Shown: piece by piece, positions 26,028 to 38,000 of the stretch
Position numbering within the stretch: the stretch's first letter is position 1
How the letters are laid out: each line of letters begins with the position of its first letter
Source of the DNA: Candidatus Peregrinibacteria bacterium RIFOXYB2_FULL_33_20
GTDB lineage: Bacteria > Patescibacteriota > Gracilibacteria > UBA1369 > GWF2-33-10
Reading direction: 5' to 3'
Assembly (NCBI GenBank): GCA_001788835.1
Contig: MFXK01000013.1
Span: 18,922 to 82,921, forward strand
Length of the DNA: 64,000 bases
The notes under the pieces: generated by a model
Told to the model about the DNA's origin: nothing
What the model saw: the letters and a program-made list of their open reading frames with translations, nothing else
The model's database searches: none
Program-made: the position numbers and the translations under genes

Positions 26028-29000
26028 ATGTCTTTTGTACATTTAAATGTCCATACTCATTATAGCGTGCTGGAAGCGCTTGGTAAGCCGGCTGAGTATA
26101 TCGCCAAGGCTAAGAAAGCTGGTATGCAAGCGTTGGCGATTACTGATAACGGTGTGCTTTATGGTGCGATTGAATTTTATGATAATTGTAAAAAAAATGA
26201 TATTAAGCCGATTATTGGTATGCAAATTTCTATTGCCAGTCAAGGACGATTTAATAAAAATATTGATAATCGAAGGTATAGCCTTATTTTGTTAGCTAAA
26301 AATCAAATTGGTTATAAAAACTTATTAATTTTGAGTACAAAAGCTAATCTAGAAGGATTTTATTATGTGCCAAGAATAGATTTTGAACTTTTGGAGCAAT
26401 ATAGCAAGGGATTGATTGTCATTTGCGGTTGGAGGTTTGGAGAAATAACGCAAAAACTTTTGACTAATGACCAGCAATCAGCTTCGGAGGCTTTGCAAAA
26501 ATATCAGCAAATTTTTGGTATTGAAAATGTATTTCAAGAGATTCGTAATCATCCGGAAGAAATTTTCAGTTCGGAAATTAATGAATCTTTGTTGAAATTT
26601 GAGGAGAAAGTTAATTTACCTTTAGTGGCTACGAACCATTGTCTATATGTAAATAGCGAAGATAGTCAGTTTTTTGATGCGTTTAGTTGTATTAAGAAAG
26701 GACAGATGGTGAATGATCCAAATCGTCTGAAGTTTTTGGGGGATTATTCTCTGAAGGGGCAGGAAGAGATGAAAAAGTTGTTTGATTTTTGTCCATCTGC
26801 TTATGAAAATACTATGAAAATTGCGGATATGGTGGATATGCAAATTGAGTTCGGTCAAAATTTATTGCCAAAATTTGAATTGTCGCCAGATACAGACTTG
26901 CAAGTCTATTTAAGAGCATTATGTGTGAAAGGCTTGGAAGAAAAATATCCAGATTCGGAAAAAGAAGGGGCTTTGCGGCAATTGGATTTTGAGCTTAAAA
27001 TTATTCATCAAATGGGATTTGATAGCTATTTTTTGATTGTTTGGGATTTTATTCATTTTGCTAAAACTAGAGGAATAGTGGTTGGTCCGGGCAGAGGATC
27101 AGCGGCTGGCTCCATCACGGCTTATTGTTTAGATATTACGACTATTGATCCGCTTAAATATAATCTGATTTTTGAAAGGTTTTTGAACCCAGAGCGCATT
27201 AGCATGCCTGATATTGATATTGATTTTTCTGATTATCGGCGAGATGAAGTGTTGGAATATGTGATTGCTAAATATGGAGAAGAACAAGTAGCGCAAATTA
27301 TCACTTTTGGAACGATGGCCGCTAAAGCTGCTATTCGAGATGCGGGTCGTGTTTTGGGTTATTCGTATACCGAGGTAGATAGAATTGCCAAGATGGTGCC
27401 ACCGCCGGTTTTGGGGAAATATCAATCTTTGAGTAAATATGTGGAAGAAGCTGTTGAATTGAAAACTGTTTACGAAAAAGAAGCATCAGCTAAAACTATT
27501 CTTGATCATGCGATCAAATTCGAAGGGACGGTTCGTAACGTTGGGACTCATGCTTGTGCGGTGATTATTTCGCCTAACAAGCTTATTAATCATACGCCGA
27601 TTCAAAAGGCTGTAGGTGATAAAGGCGGTATTGTGACGCAGTTTTCTATGAAGCCGTTGGAAAAATTAGGGCTGCTTAAAATGGATTTTTTGGGCTTGAG
27701 CAATTTAAGTATTATTGAACATACCATTAATATTATCAAACGAACGCATGGTATTGAACTAGATATTAATAGTTTGCCTTTGGATGATAAAAAAACTTTT
27801 AGTTTATTTAAACTAGGTAAAACTACCGGTGTTTTTCAGTTTGAATCCGCTGGCATGAAGCGATATTTGAAGGATTTAAAACCAACGCAAATTGAAGATT
27901 TAATTGCCATGAATTCATTATATCGTCCAGGACCGATGCAGTTTATTCCTGATTATATTAAAGGTAAGCATGGACAAAAAAAAATTCACTATCCACACTC
28001 TTCGTTAGAGGAAATTTTGAAACCAACTTATGGCATTGCTATTTATCAAGAGCAGATTTTACAGATAGCACAGAAATTTGCGGGATTTAATCTGGGTGAA
28101 GCGGATTTGCTGCGAAGAGCTATCGGGAAAAAGATTAGTTCGGAATTATTGGCGCAAAGGCAAAAATTTATCGATGGATCTTTGAAAAACGGACAAGAGG
28201 AAAAATTAGCGATAAAAATTTTTGATGAAGTGATTGAACCTTTTGCCGGTTACGGGTTTAATAAAGCTCATGCGGCTTGTTATTCTATGATTGCTTATCA
28301 AACGGCTTACCTTAAAGCCCATTTTCCGGCGGAATTTATGGCGGCCTTGTTGTCGGCTGATAGCTCAAATACTGATCGTGTGGCTATAGAAATTGTTGAA
28401 TGTGAGAATTTGGGCATTAAGGTTTATCCGCCTTCCATTAATGAATCGCTGACAAATTTCACTGTAGTGGATAAAGAGACAATCAGGTTTGGATTGGGTG
28501 CTATCAAGGGTCTTGGTGGTAATACTGCTGATGAAATTATTAAAATCCGTGAACAGGGTGGTAAATTTAGTTCTATTTCTGAGGTGGCTAAACGAGTATC
28601 TTTTAATTTGCTTAATAAAAAAACTTTAGAAGCTTTAATTTTTTCAGGAGCGTTAGAAGGTTTGGGGGAACAAAATCAATTAGCGGCCAGCATAGAATCT
28701 ATCTCAAAGTTCGCTAAGAATGAACAACAACACGCGGCTTCTGGACAGATTGATCTTTTTGGCTTGATTGATCCTTCTGCCAGTAGCGAAATATTGAGAC
28801 TTAAATTAAATGAAACTCAGCCTGTAACAGAAATTGAGAAATTAAAACGAGAAAAAGCTTATTTGGGTATTTATGTCAGTAGGCACCCGCTGAAAGGTTT
28901 AGCTAAATATTTTGAGCATAAAGTACGTTTGTTATCGACCTTGAGTAAAAAAGATTTAACTAAGCCGCTTAAAATTGGTGGGATCATTTCTAATTTGAAA

Positions 29001-29609
29001 AAAATTTTTACCCGTAGTAATGAGTTAATGCTGACTTTCACAATTGAAGATCCGACTGCCAGTGTTGATTGTGTAATTTTTCCGAAGTATTTAAAAAAAG
29101 TCGGTAATATTTTCAAGGAAGATGAAGTTATCATTATGAATGGAAAGTTGGACATCAGAGGTGATAAACTTCAATATATGTGTAGTGAGGCCAAAATTAT
29201 CTCCTTGCAAACCATGATTGAGAATGCTAAAGAAATGGGTTGTTATGATGCCAATGAAAAAATTGCCTTTTTGGGCAAGATTAATTTTGACAATAAAGAG
29301 GCTGATATTAATGAATCATTAGATAGTGTTAACGAGTCAGAACCGGAACAGATTTTAACTGATATGACTTCTAATGGCCATATAGAACTTGATTTGGAGC
29401 CATATTTGATTGAAATTCCTATGAATGCCAGCAGTCAACAAATGTTAGCTTTAAAAGAATTTTTGACGCAAAATCAAGGGAAATCCAGAAATGTAAAATT
29501 AAAATTACCAAATGGGCATTTTTTAAATTTACCTGTTCAGGTTGATGTGAATAGTGAATTTGAAATGAAAGTTGCTGAAATTTTGGGAATGACTCAGGGG
29601 ATGATTTAG
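26028..29609 (+). CDS. dnaE: DNA polymerase III alpha subunit
   Basis: The replicative polymerase subunit; 1193 aa, the usual length. An N-terminal PHP domain starts with FVHLNVHTHYSVLEALGKP. The polymerase active site holds GPGRGSAAGS and PDIDIDF (catalytic Asp pair near 395-400), with the third Asp in KMDFLGL. The fingers/tau-binding part includes YRPGPMQFIPDYIKGKHG, YQEQILQIAQKFAGF and GYGFNKAHAACYSMIAYQTAYLK. A helix-hairpin-helix and an OB-fold domain (LKIGGIISNLKKI..., about 983-1065) complete the chain. No DnaQ exonuclease is fused. Its last four bases overlap the end of the convergent 779-aa gene. Confidence 0.97.
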   Translation: MSFVHLNVHTHYSVLEALGKPAEYIAKAKKAGMQALAITDNGVLYGAIEFYDNCKKNDIKPIIGMQISIASQGRFNKNIDNRRYSLILLAKNQIGYKNLLILSTKANLEGFYYVPRIDFELLEQYSKGLIVICGWRFGEITQKLLTNDQQSASEALQKYQQIFGIENVFQEIRNHPEEIFSSEINESLLKFEEKVNLPLVATNHCLYVNSEDSQFFDAFSCIKKGQMVNDPNRLKFLGDYSLKGQEEMKKLFDFCPSAYENTMKIADMVDMQIEFGQNLLPKFELSPDTDLQVYLRALCVKGLEEKYPDSEKEGALRQLDFELKIIHQMGFDSYFLIVWDFIHFAKTRGIVVGPGRGSAAGSITAYCLDITTIDPLKYNLIFERFLNPERISMPDIDIDFSDYRRDEVLEYVIAKYGEEQVAQIITFGTMAAKAAIRDAGRVLGYSYTEVDRIAKMVPPPVLGKYQSLSKYVEEAVELKTVYEKEASAKTILDHAIKFEGTVRNVGTHACAVIISPNKLINHTPIQKAVGDKGGIVTQFSMKPLEKLGLLKMDFLGLSNLSIIEHTINIIKRTHGIELDINSLPLDDKKTFSLFKLGKTTGVFQFESAGMKRYLKDLKPTQIEDLIAMNSLYRPGPMQFIPDYIKGKHGQKKIHYPHSSLEEILKPTYGIAIYQEQILQIAQKFAGFNLGEADLLRRAIGKKISSELLAQRQKFIDGSLKNGQEEKLAIKIFDEVIEPFAGYGFNKAHAACYSMIAYQTAYLKAHFPAEFMAALLSADSSNTDRVAIEIVECENLGIKVYPPSINESLTNFTVVDKETIRFGLGAIKGLGGNTADEIIKIREQGGKFSSISEVAKRVSFNLLNKKTLEALIFSGALEGLGEQNQLAASIESISKFAKNEQQHAASGQIDLFGLIDPSASSEILRLKLNETQPVTEIEKLKREKAYLGIYVSRHPLKGLAKYFEHKVRLLSTLSKKDLTKPLKIGGIISNLKKIFTRSNELMLTFTIEDPTASVDCVIFPKYLKKVGNIFKEDEVIIMNGKLDIRGDKLQYMCSEAKIISLQTMIENAKEMGCYDANEKIAFLGKINFDNKEADINESLDSVNESEPEQILTDMTSNGHIELDLEPYLIEIPMNASSQQMLALKEFLTQNQGKSRNVKLKLPNGHFLNLPVQVDVNSEFEMKVAEILGMTQGMI

Positions 29610-31945
29610 GGGGAGGGGATTAAACTAGCTGGTTCTAGAGGAAAGTTTTTTAGCAATTCCAGATCTTGAATCGTGATTTTGCCGACATAAAGTTTTTTCA
29701 TCCTATCCATTATGGTGTTTTGTTTAATTTCAGGATTTTCATTCTCAACGCTAAAATATTTTTTTATTTCTTGATAACCGGTGAAATAAACTAGATTTTT
29801 GGTGAATGAAGTTTTGATAGTAGTATTGATCAGTCCTCTTTTTACTTTGACGCAAATTTTCCAGGATAGCTCTTCTGAAATATGATAAGTATCTTTTAGA
29901 TAATGAAATAATTCGCAGAAAGTCATTTTTTTGCCAAAATAGATAGCAATGGCGGTGATAGCGTGTTGAATGTGTTTAATGCCTAGCGGGACAGATAGTT
30001 TTTCTTGATTATATATGGCTAAACCTTCTTCAGTGGCCAAATATCCTGCCGTACCTCGTTCAAAAATTCCATATTTCTGTTTGCGCCCATTTTCTAATCG
30101 GAAAATATGAGTGTCAATTTCATGAGCAATAACTGCTTTGAGCCTATTTTCCGTGAATAAGGCGTTTTTGTTCAAAAAAATTGTGTGGTCTTTGTTTACT
30201 TGGATATCTGCTGGAGATTCTTCACTTACAACAATATCCCATTTGTTTAGTTTTTTTTGGTTAAGATATTTGTCCAAGCTTTTGATAATATCTTTGAAAT
30301 TGATGAATTTTGATTTGTCAGGATGAAATTGATTGTTTTCTATGTAATCAAGGGCTGATTTATATATGTACCGGTTGGCAATTCCATATAGTTGCTCAGA
30401 ATAAGCTCCAAAATCCAAAGTATTTATGGATTCAATCAAACTAATTTTTTTGTTAATTTCAGTGATTTTATTTAAATATATTGGCAATAATACATGATCA
30501 ACTTCTCTGGGAATTTTGTTCAGTTCTTTTCTTAATGAGTCGAAGTCGAAGTTTGGTGTTTTATAAACAAAATGAGGAGAAATGGTGGGATTTTGAAAAA
30601 ATTTGGTTTTTTCTTCAATTAGATTAAGAGGCTTTAAATGAGATAAAAGTTTAATTTTACTATCAATTTCAAAGATTTTTTTATCAATATTAATAATGAT
30701 TTTTTCATTAAGATCTTTAAAAGTATTGCTATTTAAATTAATATGAGAAGGATCAATTAAAAAGTCTTTTAAATACTGATAAGAAAGGATCACACTATAA
30801 CTTTTACCACTAAAATCAGCTTTCTTGAATTGCAGCTTCAATCTTTTTCCTTTAATAATAACATTAATAACTTCTTCATCGCCTACCACCAGATTGCGGT
30901 CAATTTCATTGCTATCGTTTTCGAAACTGACTTTGGCAGTAGCTTTGATATGTTTCCCACCTAAAATTAGAATTGGTTCATAGATGCCAATAATTTCCTT
31001 TTTACTGTGTTTATTCGAAATTAATTTTTGTGAAAATAAAGTTTTGGCGATTTCTATACCTTGGGCAGGGTTTAAAACTTTCAAATCTTTGACTTTTTCT
31101 AGTCTGACCTTAAGCGGGGCTTTATTGGCTATTTGTATGGATAATCCCGCTCTAGCATTCACTTCCAGTACCTTTACGCCGTTTTTTGTCATTGCTAAAT
31201 CCACAGCCAGATAACCGATATTGCTGACTTGTTGAATTTTGGCGGCCATTAATAGGATATTTTCCCATTTAGGTATTTTAACTTCTTCGATTTTTAATTG
31301 ATTGGGTAGTTTGGTAATGAATTGGTTATGCCTGACTCCATAAGTGCATTGACCTGTGCCAATATCTATACCGATGCCAATGCCTCCCATATGCAAATTA
31401 GCTTTGCCTTCAGATTCTTTGGTGGGCAATCTTAACATGGCGATAACTGGGATTAAATTAAAAACGATAATCCTAATATCTGGCAGGCTGTTTGTTTCCA
31501 ATAAGGGTTTAAAAAAAGGATCGGATTCTAATCGTTCTTCGATGATCACAGTATCACTCAATCCAGATATAGCGTACTTCCCATCTACAATATCAACACA
31601 GTGTTTATAGAGATCGTATTTGGAGATTTTATAACCATCGCTTTCAATAAATACATCATTTTTTTTATCTTTGATGATTAAAATTCCACTGCCGCCATAG
31701 CCTTTGTTGGGTTTAATAACGAAGCTTGATGGCAGGTCGTTAAAATTAAAATTATTTAAAGATTTGTGATTAGCAATCGTTGCATATAATTTGGCCACGC
31801 TTAAATCTCTCATTTGCAAAAAATTTTTAGTAAAAATTTTATTATCAGCAAATTTTTTATTGCTGACGGAATTATATTTGGCGATATACAGCAAATTTCT
31901 GGCATTCATGCCTAAGATTTCTCGTGATGTAGTTAGAAAAGACAT
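29606..31945 (-). CDS. ATP-grasp ligase fused to a DUF1704 (QEGLA-type) metallopeptidase-like domain
   Basis: A 779-aa two-part protein. Residues 40-290 are an ATP-grasp unit of the RimK/alpha-glutamate-ligase type (FVIKPNKGYGGSGILII; the metal-binding VLEVNARAGLS). Residues 310-410 may be a degenerate RimB-like beta domain. The rest matches DUF1704: AVIAHEIDTHIFR gives an HExxH zinc motif near 605, followed by the family signature (here TEEGLAIYNQE) near 640. DUF1704 is related to the MATCAP tyrosine carboxypeptidases of animals. A ligase and a peptidase in one chain suggest adding and removing an amino acid on a peptide or cofactor, but the substrate is unknown. The start MSFLTTSREILGMNARN is the only good one. 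Confidence 0.85.
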   Translation of the reverse strand: MSFLTTSREILGMNARNLLYIAKYNSVSNKKFADNKIFTKNFLQMRDLSVAKLYATIANHKSLNNFNFNDLPSSFVIKPNKGYGGSGILIIKDKKNDVFIESDGYKISKYDLYKHCVDIVDGKYAISGLSDTVIIEERLESDPFFKPLLETNSLPDIRIIVFNLIPVIAMLRLPTKESEGKANLHMGGIGIGIDIGTGQCTYGVRHNQFITKLPNQLKIEEVKIPKWENILLMAAKIQQVSNIGYLAVDLAMTKNGVKVLEVNARAGLSIQIANKAPLKVRLEKVKDLKVLNPAQGIEIAKTLFSQKLISNKHSKKEIIGIYEPILILGGKHIKATAKVSFENDSNEIDRNLVVGDEEVINVIIKGKRLKLQFKKADFSGKSYSVILSYQYLKDFLIDPSHINLNSNTFKDLNEKIIINIDKKIFEIDSKIKLLSHLKPLNLIEEKTKFFQNPTISPHFVYKTPNFDFDSLRKELNKIPREVDHVLLPIYLNKITEINKKISLIESINTLDFGAYSEQLYGIANRYIYKSALDYIENNQFHPDKSKFINFKDIIKSLDKYLNQKKLNKWDIVVSEESPADIQVNKDHTIFLNKNALFTENRLKAVIAHEIDTHIFRLENGRKQKYGIFERGTAGYLATEEGLAIYNQEKLSVPLGIKHIQHAITAIAIYFGKKMTFCELFHYLKDTYHISEELSWKICVKVKRGLINTTIKTSFTKNLVYFTGYQEIKKYFSVENENPEIKQNTIMDRMKKLYVGKITIQDLELLKNFPLEPASLIPSP

Positions 31946-32000
31946 ACAAGTGCCGAGAATGAAAAATTAAAAATTCATATTAAGTATACAAAATTTTCAT

Positions 32001-32033
32001 AAAAAAATCCCCCGTTTTTTTAGGGCGGGGGAT
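32001..32033 (-). terminator. Intrinsic terminator of the giant-gene operon
   Basis: ATCCCCCG (32007-32014) pairs with CGGGGGAT (32026-32033), loop 11 nt. On the minus strand the stem is followed directly by a run of seven T. It lies 19 bp after the stop of the 2293-aa gene and is the clearest terminator of the window. Confidence 0.9.
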
Positions 32034-32051
32034 TTCATAATTTATTGAGTT

Positions 32052-35000
32052 TTATCTTGCCACATCAATGAACTGAGTCTGGTCAACAAAATCAGTTAAG
32101 CCTGGCGGCGTATTGAGCATTACTCTGTTATCATAAATGATTTTAACATTAGCACCGTCAGCCATAGGGTTACCGATGTAAAGTCTTGTATTTAATAAAT
32201 CTTGTATGTCTCCAAATACTGAACCATAGATCCTTAATTGTTTTGTTGAATCATTTCCATGGTTTGATTGTATTTTACCTCCAATACCTTCGTCATTGCT
32301 GGAGACATAATATACACCAACTATGTCAGTTACATTTGGACTTATTAACACATTTCCTCCTATGACTATGAAAGCAACTGAAGGGATTTTTCCATATTCT
32401 GAAGATGAATTTTGGGCATAACCTAAATTTTTGTTTATTATAAGATTTCCGCCTCCTTCAACAATAAATGTATATGCTCCGTCTTGGAAGAAAGATTGAG
32501 TTGTTGGTGATAAAATTAAATTACCGCCATCAGTTTTTCTAAATATTTTTCCATTTGAATCAGCGTTGTTATTAAGCATAAGCAAATCATCCAAAGTTTC
32601 AATTGTTAGATCTTTATTGCTTTCATCTAATGTGTTTAGATTATTATTATTCTTTGCAGTTAAATCAATATTTTCAGTTATTTGTTCTGAAATTTTTTCT
32701 GGTATCCATGAATCAAGAATTGTAGTTTTAATTTCACATAAGAAACTTGAGAAATTAGAAATGATACTTGAATTGTTTGCATCACTATCGCATAAAGAAG
32801 AAGTTTTATTTTCTGCATCCATTCCAGCGGAAATTATTTCTTCTTTATTAACTTCAGGGCTTATTGCCAAACCAGTAGTGTTTCTACTTTCATCATTAGT
32901 TAAACAAGACAGATCAGCTCCTCCTTCAATAGGTGTATATAACATTACATCTCCGCTATTTCTTGTAATCAAATATTTGCATAGACCATAAAGGACAGCA
33001 TCGTCTTGTAATTCTTTTGTATCACCTTTAGGACTAGTTGATACTGAATAAGCATAATTTATAAATTCTTCTGCTCCGCAATTTTTATCATCACAGCTAT
33101 ATGCTCCAAGTTCAAACGCTCCTTGATAAATAACGATAACAATATCTTCTGGTTCAACATTTAGGAATTGAGTGCCATTTGGGCTATAGATGGTTGTACC
33201 AGCAACATGACATAATGTTTGTGTACTTTCATCTATTTCTGCTGTATCAGGATTATCTGTTTGACAATCTTCTATTTTATTTCTTTCAAAATCTCCTTCA
33301 ATATATTCACCATGGAAATAGTGTTCTGTTGAAGAGTTATATTTTATCCATGGATATATATAATCTCCGGTTGTTTTATTATTGCTATAGCCTAAAACTT
33401 TTCCATCAGAATTACTGTATGTGCAGTTCTCATAAGTACAGCTTTTACCAATATCATCTGTGATTGTTATTTCATTATATTGTGAATTATTATTCCAATA
33501 TGTGATTTGATAATTGGCATGATCATCTTGTTTTGGAAGATATGCAACCTGTGTTCTGTTTGTGTTCATTATTGCAGTTTTCTCAAGTAATGGATTTCCA
33601 TATTCTGGTTCTTCATGTCCTCCACCAGTTGATACTTTTTTCGTACAAGTACTTTGGCAAGTACTTTGACTTGTTCCATTTAAACTACCATCATCGCATT
33701 CTTCACCTGTATCCATGTTGCCATCGCCACATATTGGACCAGATGGAGGAGTGCTACCTCCAGTACTTGTTTTAACATGACATGATCCATCACAGTTTGG
33801 ATTATAACCTTCCTGACCTTCTGTTGCGGCATAATCACATTCTTCCAAAGGCTGTAATTTTCCATCGCCACAACCTGGAGTAGGATTGCCTCCATTTCCG
33901 CCAGAACTTTCTTGTGTTACTGTTATATTTGCACTGCAATAATTTTCATCTACTACTGAAATAGTGATAATATCTCCAGCTTTTGGATTATGATATGAGA
34001 CAATGAAGCTGTATAAAGCAGTTTCTTGATCTCCATTGATTGAAACCTCAATAGGGTTGCCTTGTATTAGGTTTGTTGTTTGAGTGATTGATTCATATGG
34101 ATTTTGGAAATAACCTGTTCCCGTTGAACTGAATTTAACTTTGCCTGTCCATTTTGAACTACTTACCTTCAGAGTGGCATTAATGTTTACTTCAGTTGTG
34201 GCATCATTTGCCGTAAGGGTTATTTGATTATCAATAGTCAAACTTGAACATATTATTTTATTATAACATGCATCAATAGTTAGATCATCTGTTTCAACCA
34301 TACTTACAGTTGCAATACCTGTTAATGGATTAGGATTTGAGTCTATAGTTGTATCAGTCCCTTGATTGGCTTTACAGAATCCATAACCTTGGATTTCATC
34401 AAATTTAACACAGTATTTTGTATTTGGACTAACGTCAAAATAATAATATCCAGGTTGTCCATTTGTTGGATGATTGGCTGTAGTTGTTGTTGCAATTGGA
34501 GATTTACTATAATCACAAACACCATTTGCATCACCTTGGTATAAAGCTACATTTATATTGTTTATACCTGGTTCTGATGAGCTTTGAATGTAGTCACCAT
34601 TATCGATCCATACGAAATCTCCAAGTATTAATGGATTTGCCAAAGTATCTTCGAATAAACATGTTCCTTTAGTTACATTAGGAGTAGCGGAACTACCATA
34701 TTTAATATATAAAGGATCTGTGTCTGATGAATGAATTTGTATTGTATAATCAGCTTTAACTCCTTCAATTTCTACAATAATTGGATATTCAGTTAAATCT
34801 GTTATTTGCATTGAGCATGAAGGGCCTAGTTCACATTGGGTAATGATATTTTCCTGGTCATCTTTGAACTTAATGTTGTTAACATCAACTAGATTTTTTG
34901 GATCACTAAAAATTTCCACCCATAGTTTTCCCGTCCAATTATCTGGATCTATGGAATTAATTGAATATTTAACAATATTATCTTGAGAAATGTCTCTATC

Positions 35001-38000
35001 TGTTGCAATAATATCAATTTCTTTACATATTAATGCAGGGACAATATCTTGATATGAACATCCATTATCATCACTTTTTATATTTATTTGATAACCACTT
35101 TGTACCCCAGTCACTTTTACTGTTATTGGTAAATTACTAGTAGTTGTTTGAAGAGAACATGTAGTTGCAGTATAACCACCCATTGGATCCATTGGATTTG
35201 GTGGAATATTGCCGGTGCATGTTGTTTGATTGATTGAATTTTTTATTTCAATCTTGTCATAGGGGACTAATAATCCTGCATCGTCAGTTACACTTACCAT
35301 TATATTGCCCGACCAACCTTCTGGGTTTATTTGATTGATTTGATACTCAACAGATTGTTCTGGATCAGAAATATCGTTATTTATTATTTGGGTCTCAAAA
35401 TTTTGGCATATTAAGGCTTCCATTTGGCAGATAGAGTTACAGGTATCGCCATCAATATTATTGCCATCATCGCATTGCTCTTCTATTTGAGTAGTTGAAA
35501 TGTCATCATTTATCACTCCATCACCACAATAATTGAAAGTTAATTCATCAAAACAAACTTGATCTTCACCATCAACATAAGCAGAAATTTTGAGAGGTTT
35601 ATGATTTAAACCATCTTTATTAAGAGTATAATCAACAGAAGATTCACTAATATATTTTGGACCTGAAGCGAATTGCACTTCAGTTACTGTTGGGTCTAAT
35701 GAATCAGAAGGGCTGAAAGAGCCATTAGAATTGTTATCATTAAATTTAATTAACCCCTTCCAGTGAATATTAGAAACTTCAAGGAAATAATTAATTTTAA
35801 CAGGATTATTTAAATTTTTCAGATACGAACCATTAGGCATACTAATATCAAGATTCATACAGGCAATAATTTCAGTTTCGCAAGTAGCCGAACACCCATC
35901 ACCATCAATATTATTGCCATCATCACATTGTTCTGAATAATTAGGTGATTCATACATTTCACTGTCACCGCAATATGAAAATGTTTTTTCATCATAACAT
36001 AAATCGGTTGAACTTGTGTTATCAGCAGAAATTTTTACTGGTTTATGATTGGCACCTGTTAAATTAATTGTGTAATTCACAGTTCCGGTGCTTTCTAAAC
36101 CTTCAGTTTGAAAAATATTAGATGGAGTAAAAGTACCATTAGCACCATTATCAGTAAATGTAATTGAGTCTTTCCAGAAATTATTTGATCCATTTAAATA
36201 ATAAGTGATTGGCATTGTTTTAGTTGTATCAAATATATATGAGCCATTAGGCAATACTATATCTAAATTTGTACAAGCTAATATTTCAGTTTCGCAAGTT
36301 GTAGAACAACCATCACCATTAATATTATTGCCATCATCACATTGTTCAGTTGGCATGCCGGGAATTAGATTTTCTTGGATGGTACCGTCGCCACAATAAT
36401 GAAAAGTTAAATCATCAAAACATTTAGTTTCTTCATCAATTATGTATCCCTTAATATATAAAGGGGCATGATTAAGAGCTTCTTGGTTGATGGTATAATT
36501 GACAATTTCATCAGTTGTAAGTCCTTGGACTTGAATTGTATCTGATGGTGTGAATAAACCATTAAAGTCATTATTTTCAAATTTATCTTCAAATTTTGCT
36601 ATACCTTGCCAATTTTCACTAGAACTTTGAATGAAATAATTAATAGGAACAATGTCATTTAAATTAGTAAGATAAAAATTATTAGGCATGGTTAAATCAA
36701 AATTTTTGCATTCTTGGATTTCAGGTGGAATAGTCTCTGTTATTGCACATGTGTTTACATCAGCATCATAATCACTTGTATAAATATTAATTGTATCTAA
36801 AGGATGTATTCCAGTTATATAAACAAAAATGCCATAATCAGGATCATATTTTACGTTTTCCATAGTACACTTGGAAACATTCGAACAATTTTGATCAGGT
36901 TGTTTAAAAGTTTGAATAATAATTGAATCTACTGCTTGTGAAACTTCTACAGTAAGACCGCCTGACCAAGTTTCTGGGTCTATATTGGTAATATTATAAA
37001 CAATGTAGGCAGGATCAGCGGTTAAATCTTTGTAGCTTTCAAAATCAAAATCTTTACAGACGACTTCTACTTCTGGAGTTTTTGTACAAGTATTATCACA
37101 GCCATCACCATTAATATTATTGCCATCATCACACTCTTCAGAAGGTTGATTTATTATACCATCACCACAAATAGGTAAAATAGGTAATTCGCAAGAATTT
37201 GAACAGCCATCATCATCAACAGTATTGCCATCATCACATTCTTCAGGTGGTTGTCTTATACCATCACCACAACCATTAATTATATCTGTATAAAAACAAT
37301 CTGTTTTATTATCTGTTGGATCTTCAACTCCACTATCAGCAGTAGTTGAGTCATTATCTCTTATATTTATTTTGTAATTTGTTTTTACTCCAGTTATTGT
37401 TACATTAATTGGTAAAACTACAGAACTGTTATATGCGAAAGTACAAGTATTTGTTGCAGTTCGTGGACATAAACTTTTTGAATTTTTGTCATATGCTGTG
37501 ATTGTTGTCCCTGTTGCAAGTGATCCTTTATCATTGAAAACTTCAATTACAACATTACTTGCCCAATTTGCTGGGGTAATAGAATTAATTGTGTATTTGA
37601 CTGTTGAGCCATTTGAAATGTCATTATCAACAACAGATACATTGATATCCTGACAAACTGGTATTGGTGTAATTGTACAATTATTTTCACAGCCATCACC
37701 ATTTGTTGTATTAGCATCATCACATTGTTCAGTGCCATTTATTGTTCCGTCACCGCAATACTGGATTTTTATCGTATCAAAACAAACACCTGTATCATTT
37801 ACTGCATCAGATGTAATTTTTTGTTCTTTATCTTTACCTATATATCTTCCGTCATAGTTTGGAGTGAAGGTAAGTTGTGTTAGAGTTGGCTCAGAATCTC
37901 CTATAGCGAATGAGGCGGGAATTATAGTGCCATTTGTTGTTGTATTCTTAACTATATCTGACCAAGGATATCCTTCACCATCAGTTTCAACATAATATGT

